This document shows, piece after piece, positions 1-7,527 of a stretch of 54,560 nt of DNA; positions within the stretch are counted from its first letter, which is position 1; every line of letters begins with the position of its first letter. The stretch is from an uncultured Prevotella sp. (GTDB lineage: Bacteria; Bacteroidota; Bacteroidia; Bacteroidales; Bacteroidaceae). A program made the translations under genes and the position numbers. The stretch covers positions 127,404-181,963 of the forward strand of contig CAMJGE010000003.1 of the NCBI GenBank assembly GCA_946405145.1, written 5' to 3'. The notes below the pieces were generated by a model, which was given only the letters and a program-made list of their open reading frames with translations, was not told the DNA's origin and ran no database searches.

Positions 1-816
1 TCTATTCGTCAGACTCATAGCCCTGTCCCCACAATTGCTAAAACAGACTCTATCCCAACCCGCATTGAGTATATCCATCTGCGCAATGAGCGTATTGGAA
101 TTGTTGGTGCTTTTTTGATTTTGGCGCTTTTTATCCTCGCCATTTACATCCTATGGCAGCGATACCAGCACAAGAGGACAGTCCGACAGACTGAGCATCA
201 GATGGAAGAACGCTATATTGAGGGGCAAGAAGACGAGCGTAATCGTCTTGCTAAAGAGTTACACGACGGCATTAGCAACCAGCTGTTAGCTGTAGAGATG
301 AAGCTGAATGAAGAAGGACTGACACCACAGACCATGCAACTGTTAAGCGAGAGCCGTGAACAGGTACGCAGGGTATCCCATGAGCTGATACCACCAGAGT
401 TTGAGCACGCCACACTTTCCGAAGTCATCAGAAACTATGTGGATAGTGTCAATGGTCTCAACCATTGTGAAGTCAGTTATATGCAAACGCCACAAAATAT
501 TGACTGGTCAGAAATTCCCCCCGGAATAGGATTGGAGATATACCGTATCATTCAAGAAGCTGTTAGTAATGCACTCAAGCACGCTAATACCACCTCTGTG
601 TCCATCGGCTTGCACATGGATACAGATAATTTACGAGTTCTTATTAGTAACAACGGCACACGAAAAGACAACAACGAAACGTCTGCAGGGATTGGCAAGC
701 ATACCATCAGCCAACGTGCATCCTCCATTAAAGGAAAGATTGACTTCATTCAACACCAGTATGGGAGTACCGTTCAATTAACAGTAAACCGCCAGGAGCT
801 GCAAAATAATGTTTAA
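1..816 (+). CDS. Sensor histidine kinase, C-terminal part (cut by window start)
   Basis: The reading frame is open to the first base, so the gene begins upstream; the ttg at 115 is not its start. What is visible is a linker, one membrane segment (about 105-160), a short charged coil, a HisKA_3 dimerisation helix with the motif ELHDG (phospho-acceptor His at 262-264) and a HATPase_c domain with an N-box EAVSNALKHAN and a degenerate glycine box near GIGKHTISQRASS. This is the LytS/NarX-type layout; in Bacteroidota such kinases usually carry periplasmic or TPR sensor repeats in front, which would lie outside the window. The natural partner is the LuxR-type regulator 390 bp downstream, which has its own promoter. 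Confidence 0.9.
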   Translation, partial: SIRQTHSPVPTIAKTDSIPTRIEYIHLRNERIGIVGAFLILALFILAIYILWQRYQHKRTVRQTEHQMEERYIEGQEDERNRLAKELHDGISNQLLAVEMKLNEEGLTPQTMQLLSESREQVRRVSHELIPPEFEHATLSEVIRNYVDSVNGLNHCEVSYMQTPQNIDWSEIPPGIGLEIYRIIQEAVSNALKHANTTSVSIGLHMDTDNLRVLISNNGTRKDNNETSAGIGKHTISQRASSIKGKIDFIQHQYGSTVQLTVNRQELQNNV

Positions 817-939
817 ACAAATGTGTTAAAAACACAAAATGACGGATTCCCGCCATTGCGTATTCTGTAATTTCTATTATTTTTGCCCCCAAAAAGAAAA
901 AAAAGGCTCACGAATGAGTAGAATTCGCAAAGAAAACTG

Positions 940-947
940 TAAATTTG
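940..947 (+). promoter_or_regulatory. Promoter -7 box of the response-regulator unit
   Basis: TAAATTTG fits the Bacteroidota -7 consensus TAnnTTTG. It places the transcript start near 952-955, so the regulator mRNA has a leader of about 250 nt. Confidence 0.6.
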
Positions 948-952
948 CACCG

Positions 953-1206
953 TTGTTCTTCGGAATGACAGACATTTTATTGGAAGCGTATTCAGCTTAT
1001 TTCCAAGTTGACGAATCTCGACACTCACCAACGAAATCAGGAATAAGGCAAAACGCTCTCCCCAATTATTGGGTGTGTATCACATACATTCCACTTTTGG
1101 GGCGTGAGCCGTTCTCTTATCTGATTTCTGGCTGTCGAGAGCCTGTCAACTGGATGAGTATGAAGCGTGCCACGCCTTTTTTCGTGGCAGATATAAAGAT
1201 TTTAAT
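953..1206 (+). ncRNA. Structured 5' leader RNA, copy A
   Basis: Long leader related to copies B (2066-2240) and C (3508-3797). Visible pairings: TTGGAA (980-985) with TTCCAA (1001-1006); TCTCGACA (1016-1023) with TGTCGAGA (1133-1140); AAATCAG plus ATAAG (1034-1047) with CTTATCTGATTT (1116-1127); and an inner arm 1052-1065 with 1097-1113. GGCGTG (1101-1106) can instead pair with CACGCC (1171-1176), directly before a T6 run; that stem competes with the hairpin GCCACG/CGTGGC (1169-1174/1183-1188). This suggests an attenuator or other switching leader. No ligand or trans-factor can be read from the sequence. Confidence 0.7.
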
Positions 1207-1860
1207 ATGGATGATAAATATAAGTTTGAAGGCATCTCTGTAGCCATTATAGATGATCATAAGTTAGTTCTGGAAGGCTTTCGTAGTTTTCTGGTAAGGA
1301 ATGGTGTCATAGATGTGGAGGCATTCAGCAAAGCACAACCTTTACTTGAAAGAAGTGTCTCACATCCATTCAGTGTATATATTGTAGACGTTGAACTTGC
1401 TGATATCGAAATTGGTATGTTGATAGACCAGATAAGAAATAATCAGCCCAATGCCAAGATCATTATCAACACGATGCACGAAGAAATGTGGGTTGTCAAT
1501 AAGATGATTGAGAAGAATGTCGATGGTGTGATGTATAAGTCCGGAGAACTAACCCAGCTGCTAGAGGCTGTATCTACAGTAGTCAGTGGTCATAAGTTCT
1601 TCTGTAAGAAATTCCAAAGACTTCGGAACAGCTTACAGGTACATAATCAGATTCCCTCAGAACGTGAACTTGAAGTGCTGGCTTGTATTGCAAAAGGCTA
1701 TTCCACTAAAGAAATTGCAGTCAAGTTATTCATATCAGAGAATACGGTGGAGAATCATAGAAAAAGTCTGTTTCGCAAATTGAAAGCCAGCAACATGGCA
1801 GATCTGATTGTGAAATCCATTGCGGCAGGCTACATCAACCCAGATGAGATTGTCAAATAA
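1207..1860 (+). CDS. LuxR/NarL-family response regulator
   Basis: 217 aa. The receiver domain (about 10-125) has the acidic pair D16-D17, phospho-acceptor D61 in YIVDVEL, T89 and K111. A LuxR-type helix-turn-helix (about 150-215, with SERELEVLACIAKGYSTKEIA and ISENTVENHRKSLFRKL) follows. It is a DNA-binding transcription factor, most likely phosphorylated by the kinase at 1-816. The gene is transcribed separately behind leader A, the same leader type found on the two downstream transcription units, so regulator and presumed targets may share RNA-level control. The receiver lacks the usual proline after the aspartate (DVEL), a mild deviation. Target genes are inference. Confidence 0.92.
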   Translation: MDDKYKFEGISVAIIDDHKLVLEGFRSFLVRNGVIDVEAFSKAQPLLERSVSHPFSVYIVDVELADIEIGMLIDQIRNNQPNAKIIINTMHEEMWVVNKMIEKNVDGVMYKSGELTQLLEAVSTVVSGHKFFCKKFQRLRNSLQVHNQIPSERELEVLACIAKGYSTKEIAVKLFISENTVENHRKSLFRKLKASNMADLIVKSIAAGYINPDEIVK

Positions 1861-1865
1861 GTAAC

Positions 1866-1955
1866 AAACGGCTGATACACAACAATGGAATCCTTACTGA
1901 TGAATCTCGACAATCATTAAGACACAGGAATCTATAGTTTGTGTTGAAGCCGTTT
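1866..1955 (+). repeat. Collapsed fragment of the leader element (copy D)
   Basis: Bases 1896-1913 (ACTGATGAATCTCGACAA) match the core of leaders B and C, and ACACAGGA (1922-1929) matches C. The upstream GGAA...TTCC hairpin is reduced to GGAATCC. The fragment sits inside a larger inverted repeat, AAACGGCT (1866-1873) with AGCCGTTT (1948-1955) and ACACAA with TTGTGT inside. It is in the 3' UTR of the regulator and has no promoter of its own that I can see. Confidence 0.6.
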
Positions 1956-1968
1956 CTTATCAAAGGAT

Positions 1969-1990
1969 ATAGCGGTTTACCGCTATTTTT
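1969..1990 (+). terminator. Terminator after the response regulator
   Basis: Stem ATAGCGG (1969-1975) with CCGCTAT (1980-1986), loop TTTA, followed by TTTTG. Separates the regulator from the next unit. Confidence 0.65.
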
Positions 1991-2055
1991 GAGTATTTTG
2001 GGTGATATAAATGAGATAAACATTCAATTTTATTTTGTAATTAGAATAAATGCTC

Positions 2056-2063
2056 TATCTTTG
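2056..2063 (+). promoter_or_regulatory. Promoter -7 box of the 2241 gene
   Basis: TATCTTTG, the -7 box in front of leader B. Confidence 0.6.
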
Positions 2064-2065
2064 TA

Positions 2066-2240
2066 CCGTCATTAAAGTGACAGGCATACTATTTGGAAGC
2101 GTTTGGCTTTATTCCGAACTGATGAATCTCGACAACTCATCCGTACATAGGCTAACAGGTTCACGTTCTCCATTTGTGTGCTAACAACTATATACTAACC
2201 TCGGGGGTGGGCCTGCCCTGCAAATGACAGACAAGTAAAA
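2066..2240 (+). ncRNA. Structured 5' leader RNA, copy B (internally deleted)
   Basis: Bases 2092-2143 are identical to 3533-3584 of copy C, and the 3' part (CTAACAGGTTCACG, GGCCTGCCCT) also matches. About 120 nt corresponding to 3585-3704 of C are missing, which removes the partner of TCTCGAC and the GCGTGAGCC segment. The 5' hairpin TTTGGAA/TTCCGAA and the 3' hairpin GGTTCAC/GTGTGCT remain. The conserved GGGCCTGCCCT ends 20 nt before the start codon. Confidence 0.65.
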
Positions 2241-3317
2241 ATGAAAAAAATTAGTTTACCTAACATTCCCGAATTCTCCAGTGAGAATTACAAGATTGTT
2301 TCCTATGTTGTTGCAGCTCTGATAACTGCAAGTGGTGGTTTCCTCGTTTATGAGGTGCTGTTTAATTCAGATTTGACTTTTTCTGCAAACTGGAATATGT
2401 TCAAGTCACCACTTGGCAATTTTTGCTGGTTCATTGGCTTCTTTTGGGCGATAGCCTGGTGGGGAAAGTTCACCCATTGGTCAGCAACACCTATTACTAA
2501 AACTTATGATAAATATGGCGATTTGAAGAAAGTAGAGGAAGATTATGATGTTTCAAACCAATTGTTCGCCAAGGTATTAATGCCTTTCCTCGGACATTTC
2601 GTCATTGAACCCATCATCTATGGTGCCATTATCTATTATCCCATACAGTGTGTCATAGCTCTTGTGGGGTCCATTTTCCCTTATGTCCTGACACTTATAG
2701 TTCTTGCTATTGTAGCTGGATCATGGTTGTATATGAAAAATTTCAACTTTCGTTATCATTCAATAGTACTTGTGTTGTTGGGGGTTCTTTTTACTGGAGC
2801 ATTCACTTGGGGAGGATATACACTTCACAACGCAACACCAGGAAGTAATATATCAATGTTAGCCAACGCCTCCCAACAGACAAACAGTAATGTAACCTCT
2901 GATAATGCTCAACAAGACATCTCAAATGCCGATGGGGAATATGACGAATCCACACCATCGACATCGGATTCTGAAGAAGACGATCAGTTTGAAGGAGTCG
3001 GTGAAGAAGGGCTCTATGGCTGTCTGCCTGAAGGGACAACTGAGTTTGTAGGGGACATGGAGGGCTACCCCATTGAGTTTATCATCACCAAGGGCGCAGA
3101 TATGGGTAATATCACAGCTATATATAAGAATGTGAAGTATGGAACAATCATGAATCTGGCTGGTGAATCGCTGCCAGCTGATGGTGGTAATATTTCTTTC
3201 TTTGGTAAGGATGCAACTGGAGATTGGTCTTTTGAGTTAAGTGGTGATTGCGAAAATGTAACTGGTACGGCTCAGAGCGGAGACTCAAAGTTAGATCTGA
3301 CATTGCATAAGAAGTGA
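2241..3317 (+). CDS. Membrane protein of unknown function with acidic linker
   Basis: 358 aa. Two hydrophobic segments near the N-terminus (about 20-42 and 57-75) and a cluster of two or three at about 115-205, so a multi-pass inner-membrane protein. Then comes an acidic Ser/Asp/Glu-rich linker (about 215-255) and a compact beta-rich C-terminal domain (about 260-358) starting GLYGCLPEGTTEFVG, with two cysteines in the extracellular or periplasmic part (GCLPE and GDCEN) that could form a disulfide. I do not recognise the family. It is a single-gene unit behind leader B with a hairpin after it. Shared leader and position link it to the tubulin-like operon; a role there is inference. Confidence 0.75.
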   Translation: MKKISLPNIPEFSSENYKIVSYVVAALITASGGFLVYEVLFNSDLTFSANWNMFKSPLGNFCWFIGFFWAIAWWGKFTHWSATPITKTYDKYGDLKKVEEDYDVSNQLFAKVLMPFLGHFVIEPIIYGAIIYYPIQCVIALVGSIFPYVLTLIVLAIVAGSWLYMKNFNFRYHSIVLVLLGVLFTGAFTWGGYTLHNATPGSNISMLANASQQTNSNVTSDNAQQDISNADGEYDESTPSTSDSEEDDQFEGVGEEGLYGCLPEGTTEFVGDMEGYPIEFIITKGADMGNITAIYKNVKYGTIMNLAGESLPADGGNISFFGKDATGDWSFELSGDCENVTGTAQSGDSKLDLTLHKK

Positions 3318-3382
3318 TACAGTCATCAGAACGCAAGAGTAAGAAAGGGCGTCAGCCCAAAGTCAACTCTTGAAAAATTTCA

Positions 3383-3417
3383 AAATGGCGGAAGAATTAA
3401 ACGAATTCCCGCCATTT
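3383..3417 (+). terminator. Hairpin after the 2241 gene
   Basis: AAATGGCGG (3383-3391) pairs with CCGCCATTT (3409-3417). The tail is not strongly T-rich, so terminator function is probable rather than certain. A related, shorter palindrome (about 838-856) precedes leader A. Confidence 0.45.
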
Positions 3418-3494
3418 CAATATTGCAATCTAACATTTTTTAGGAAATTTGAAAAAAAATATGTGAGTTTTTGAAGATTTTCCGAAAAGATTGT

Positions 3495-3502
3495 TATCTT
3501 TG
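3495..3502 (+). promoter_or_regulatory. Promoter -7 box of the tubulin-like operon
   Basis: TATCTTTG in front of leader C. Transcript start expected near 3508. Confidence 0.6.
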
Positions 3503-3507
3503 CAGTG

Positions 3508-3797
3508 TCATTAACAGTGACAGACATACTTTTTTGGAAGCGTTTGGCTTTATTCCGAACTGATGAATCTCGACAACTCATCCGAAACACAGGAGTAAGA
3601 CAGGGCGTTCTTCCCATGCGTTATATATGCCTAGTATATATACAATTGGGGCGTGAGCCGTTATCTTATCGTGTCAAGGCAGTCGAGAGCCTATCAGTTG
3701 GTAAGCTAACAGGTTCACGCTTTTCCGTTGTGTGCCTAAAACCAAAATAACTTAAAGCAAATGGGAGGCCTGCCCTAATAGGAGATATTGTCTGGAT
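3508..3797 (+). ncRNA. Structured 5' leader RNA, copy C (full length)
   Basis: Pairings visible: TTTGGAA (3533-3539) with TTCCGAA (3553-3559), one G-U where copy A has an A-U; TCTCGAC (3568-3574) with GTCGAGA (3682-3688); an AT-rich terminal hairpin near 3622-3642; and a long-range helix GCGTGAGCC (3651-3659) with GGTTCACGC (3712-3720), followed by TTTT. The last helix crosses the TCTCGAC/GTCGAGA helix, so it would be a pseudoknot. An alternative 3' hairpin GGTTCAC/GTGTGCC is possible. The 3' end GGCCTGCCCT is shared with copy B. Confidence 0.7.
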
Positions 3798-4367
3798 ATG
3801 ATATTCTTTTCGCTCATAACAACGGCATTCTCTAGCATCTTTTACGGAATCATTGTCACAGCAGTGATAATGGCTATTATTTATTTTGTTCTGAAATCAA
3901 TAAGCACAGGAATTGTGCAGACTCCAGTTTTCCATGTTACAGGTGTGGTGTTAGCGGTTCTTTTAATTATACAATTATCCCTGATGATTGGTGCTATTCA
4001 AGCCAAAGATGCAGTTGATTCAGCTGAGATATTCTTGAACCAGTTATTAGAAAATACCTATGGAACAGTAGGGGCGCGGGATAGTCAAAAGATATTGGAT
4101 GCAGTTACAGAAGAGTACCCCATTATCGGCTCTTACATTGGTGTTGCTAATTTTTCAGGAAATGATGTGACAAATCTTGCAGAGTCTATGCATGAGACGA
4201 TGATTAGTTACCTTAACTCCTATATCTGGAATCGGGTATGGTGGATATTGGGAATGATTGTGGTTGCGTGCCTTGTTGTTATGATGTTCGACAAAAGAAG
4301 CCCAACCACAGGAAAGCCTAAACATAAAGCATCATTGGCATCACGCAAGAATTATGACGATTTTTGA
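3798..4367 (+). CDS. Small membrane protein of unknown function
   Basis: 189 aa, first gene of the operon behind leader C. Three hydrophobic segments: about 5-32 and 43-67, then about 146-165 near the C-terminus, with a soluble loop of about 75 residues between the second and third and a short basic tail (KPKHKASLASRKNYDDF). The family is not recognised. The next gene, the tubulin-like GTPase, starts 22 bp downstream. An obvious hypothesis is a membrane anchor or partner for that protein, but nothing in the sequence proves it. Confidence 0.75.
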   Translation: MIFFSLITTAFSSIFYGIIVTAVIMAIIYFVLKSISTGIVQTPVFHVTGVVLAVLLIIQLSLMIGAIQAKDAVDSAEIFLNQLLENTYGTVGARDSQKILDAVTEEYPIIGSYIGVANFSGNDVTNLAESMHETMISYLNSYIWNRVWWILGMIVVACLVVMMFDKRSPTTGKPKHKASLASRKNYDDF

Positions 4368-4389
4368 AGAAACTTTATAAATATATATT

Positions 4390-7300
4390 ATGGCAAATCA
4401 TCTATTTATCGGACTTGGCGGTACTGGTGGAAAGGTACTGCGCGAATTGAGAAAACGTGTGTATGAGGAATTCCGTTCCAACGACCCTGGGAATGGTATC
4501 TTCTTGGACTATGTTTATGTTGACTCTTCTCCAGCAGACTTGGAAGATCGTACTGGTTGGAAGGTGCTGGGTAAGAGTGTTCATCTAGGCACCGCACAAA
4601 AGGTAAATATCAATGGCATCAGTGCTAGTGTGCTGGGTAACATCAACATGTATCCAGGACTAAAGGGTTTCTTGAACCCCAGTGATTTGCAGTTGATGCA
4701 ACAAGAAATGGGGGCCCTTATCTCTGCAGGTATTGGTGGTCAGCGTCGTCGCTTAGGTCGTACCCTCATGGCAAACAATATCTGTGACACTAACAACCCG
4801 AACAACTTCGAATCCATTGTTCGCGGTGCCGTAGGACGTTTGCAGCATGACAGTAACGATCAGGATGTAACATTCCATATTTGTGCTGGTCTTGCTGGTG
4901 GAACAGGCTCTGGTTCGATTATAGATGCCATCAGCCAAATTCGAACATGGTTCCCTTATCAGGAAGATACCCATGCTTTCAAGATTCGCCTGTTCATTTA
5001 CACGCCAGAACGCACACTTGTCTCTGCCCGACATGATGCAGGCTTCTATCAGGCTAACGGCTATGCTGCCTTGCTGGAGCTGAATGCATTGAGTATTGGG
5101 AAGTATCATCCTACTGATGTAAAAGGCGATAAGGACATCTTCACCGGTGAGGTACGTCGCTTGCTGGATAACCAGGAGGCTTTCGAGTCGGCTTATATCT
5201 ATACAAACGTTAACGAGCAAGGTAAGGTTCTTGACCTTGGTGAGGGACTGCCTGCTGCCGTGGCAGACTTCATTTTCCAGACATCAATAGCAAGTGCAAT
5301 GGCTGGATCTGCAGGTCAGTTAAACCGACTTGTCGGATGTGAGAATGATGGAGCCAATCCAGAGAAGGACCAGGCAGGCAACAATGCACACAGCCGTAAA
5401 TTCCTCTCGTTTGGTATCAGCCGTATTGAATTCCCTGAGACTGAGATTCGTGAGTTTATGACATACACCTATGCCTTGCAAGCTGCCCGTCAGCTGACCT
5501 TTAACATGTGGCAAGAAGGTATTGGCTATGGTGAGCGTACCCTAGATGAGGTAGGTATGGGCTTTGCTGACGAGATTAAGGACAAGAAGAACCGTGAAGG
5601 CTTGATGCTCAGCAACAACTATCTAACACTTGCAAAGCCCATTGTTGAAGGTCCTGCCACCAAACGTTGGCGTCTATTTGAAGAAACTTGGGAAAAACGT
5701 ACTCAGGCAGATGCTGATGATGTACAGACCACTATTGATAAGAAAAGCTGGTTGGGTGAGTTTGGTAAGCGTTGTGACGAATTCTTTAACTCACAGTTTC
5801 GCCAGCATGGTGTCGTAGAGTTCTTTAAGATTCAGCGTCAGGAATTGCGCGGCTATGCCCGCACTATTCGCAGACATATTGAGAATAAACTTTTTGATGA
5901 GTGGGCCAGTGGCGCATCAGACACCAAGAGTATCCTCGAAATAGAGAAGTATACCCGTCTGCTGATTGCCGATTGTAACGATCGTATTGGTGCATTTGAG
6001 CACCAACGTGCCCGTATGGACGAGGAGCTATCGAATATCAGCGAACAAATCCAAGCCATCAATGTTGAATGGAACGAAATAGGTTGGCTGCGTGATGCTA
6101 TTACGAATGCATCTGCCAAGGTCTTCAGCAAGTATAAGACAGCCAAGAGCGACTATTGCTCAACTGCCACTCGTGCAGAGGCTTATGCCTATGCCAAGGA
6201 GTTACTACAGAATGTCATTGTCGAGCTGAACAATATGTTAGAAGGTATTCTAGCCTTTAAGGATGAGATGAATGCTATTAACGAAGAGGTAATGCGTCAG
6301 GCTGACAGCAAATGCCAGACCAATGAGGAACAAAGTGATGCAGATATCAAGAAATATGATGCAGAAACTGTTCGCAGAATCAGTCGTCAGTTTGTCAGCG
6401 ACCGCGAAAAAATGTCTTCGAATGCTGCTACCATTCGTTCGCGCATGGTGCAGAACTTAGGAGAAGATGGTGACCATACTTTCGCTAACCTCTTTGACAA
6501 GACCGACTACGAGACGGCGGTAGGCATTATCCTTGAGGTCTGTCAAGAGAATGCCGTTCGTGCTATGCAGGATGCAGCAGAAGCTGATCCGCTGAACAAA
6601 ATGGTTGGCGTTAACATTATGGAGAAGCTAAAGCAAGAACTGAACACCGAAGACAAACTGGAGAAGTTTGTGAAACTGGTGACCAGTACCTCGAAGAGCT
6701 ATGTGCAGTTTGATCCTAAGGAGACTGCTATGGTTATCCCCGGCAACACGGGCGCTATGATGCAGATGGTACAGCTGGCCCTGCCCCAAACGGACGAGAA
6801 AACTAACGACTTCAAGGAAAAACTCATACAGGCCTTCGAGCGTAATGTGCCAGGTTTTAGCAAGAAGGATGACGTGTCTACCAACTATAAGGACAACCAG
6901 ATTGTGGTTATCTCAGCTAATTCAGGTTTCCCACTCCGTTTTCTGGCGAATGTCAAGGTTTGTAAGGAGAAGTATGATGCCCTTGTAACTCCGCAGAATG
7001 GTAAGTGTGCTCTGAATAGGATGGTTCTTCACACAGAAAGTTTCAAGGAAGATTTGCTGCCCGAAATCTTTGAGGAGGGCGCTGAGCCTAGAAAGCAGAA
7101 GATGGTTAAACCGTTGATGCTGGCTTATGCATTAGGTATCGTCAAGGAACAGCAGGATCCCACAACGGGTGCCAAGTTTGATGCCATCCGTATTCCTGAT
7201 GAGACTTTTGGTGACCAGTGGAAACCTATGGGAAAAGGCTTTGCCGATTCATGGGAGGCAGTGGCACAGGACTTTAAGCTTGCCCAGCTACTGAAGAATC

Positions 7301-7494
7301 AGGTTGCCAAGGAGATGGCTGTTCAGGCTCGCAGTAACGACCAGAAGGCTGTCCTCCGCAAGGCTTTGGGTGAACTCGTTCAAACCAAGATTCTGCCCAG
7401 TCCGTTGTGTGAGAATAACCAGTTTAATCCTAACTATACAAAGTTCCGCAATCTGGCAGTAGAGATTATCCAGAGCGAACTTCAGGATTTATAA
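4390..7494 (+). CDS. Tubulin-like GTPase family protein (Tubulin_2 type)
   Basis: 1034 aa, cytoplasmic (no signal peptide or membrane segment). The N-terminus MANHLFIGLGGTGGKVLREL is a glycine-rich nucleotide loop (G8-G14), and GLAGGTGSGSIIDAI (residues 167-181) matches the tubulin/FtsZ signature GGGTGS, so a tubulin-fold nucleotide-binding domain is well supported. It is far longer than FtsZ (about 400 aa): residues about 525-565 and 595-645 look like helical coiled coil, followed by a long C-terminal region of unknown fold. This matches the size and motifs of bacterial proteins annotated as tubulin-like (Pfam Tubulin_2). Polymerisation is plausible but not shown. It is the core gene of an operon that otherwise encodes membrane and exported proteins. 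Confidence 0.85.
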   Translation: MANHLFIGLGGTGGKVLRELRKRVYEEFRSNDPGNGIFLDYVYVDSSPADLEDRTGWKVLGKSVHLGTAQKVNINGISASVLGNINMYPGLKGFLNPSDLQLMQQEMGALISAGIGGQRRRLGRTLMANNICDTNNPNNFESIVRGAVGRLQHDSNDQDVTFHICAGLAGGTGSGSIIDAISQIRTWFPYQEDTHAFKIRLFIYTPERTLVSARHDAGFYQANGYAALLELNALSIGKYHPTDVKGDKDIFTGEVRRLLDNQEAFESAYIYTNVNEQGKVLDLGEGLPAAVADFIFQTSIASAMAGSAGQLNRLVGCENDGANPEKDQAGNNAHSRKFLSFGISRIEFPETEIREFMTYTYALQAARQLTFNMWQEGIGYGERTLDEVGMGFADEIKDKKNREGLMLSNNYLTLAKPIVEGPATKRWRLFEETWEKRTQADADDVQTTIDKKSWLGEFGKRCDEFFNSQFRQHGVVEFFKIQRQELRGYARTIRRHIENKLFDEWASGASDTKSILEIEKYTRLLIADCNDRIGAFEHQRARMDEELSNISEQIQAINVEWNEIGWLRDAITNASAKVFSKYKTAKSDYCSTATRAEAYAYAKELLQNVIVELNNMLEGILAFKDEMNAINEEVMRQADSKCQTNEEQSDADIKKYDAETVRRISRQFVSDREKMSSNAATIRSRMVQNLGEDGDHTFANLFDKTDYETAVGIILEVCQENAVRAMQDAAEADPLNKMVGVNIMEKLKQELNTEDKLEKFVKLVTSTSKSYVQFDPKETAMVIPGNTGAMMQMVQLALPQTDEKTNDFKEKLIQAFERNVPGFSKKDDVSTNYKDNQIVVISANSGFPLRFLANVKVCKEKYDALVTPQNGKCALNRMVLHTESFKEDLLPEIFEEGAEPRKQKMVKPLMLAYALGIVKEQQDPTTGAKFDAIRIPDETFGDQWKPMGKGFADSWEAVAQDFKLAQLLKNQVAKEMAVQARSNDQKAVLRKALGELVQTKILPSPLCENNQFNPNYTKFRNLAVEIIQSELQDL

Positions 7495-7527
7495 TTATGG
7501 AACGTTGAACATTATAAGCATTATATT

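Noticed and set aside
839..1243. 134-codon open frame across leader A
   Set aside because: It overlaps the promoter, the structured leader and the start of the regulator gene, and its translation shows no protein-like pattern.
2119..2146. CTGATGA in leaders B, C and D resembles the hammerhead ribozyme core
   Set aside because: The needed stem II and a conserved GAAA box are missing; copy A has TTGACGA and the GAAAC of C is changed in B and D.
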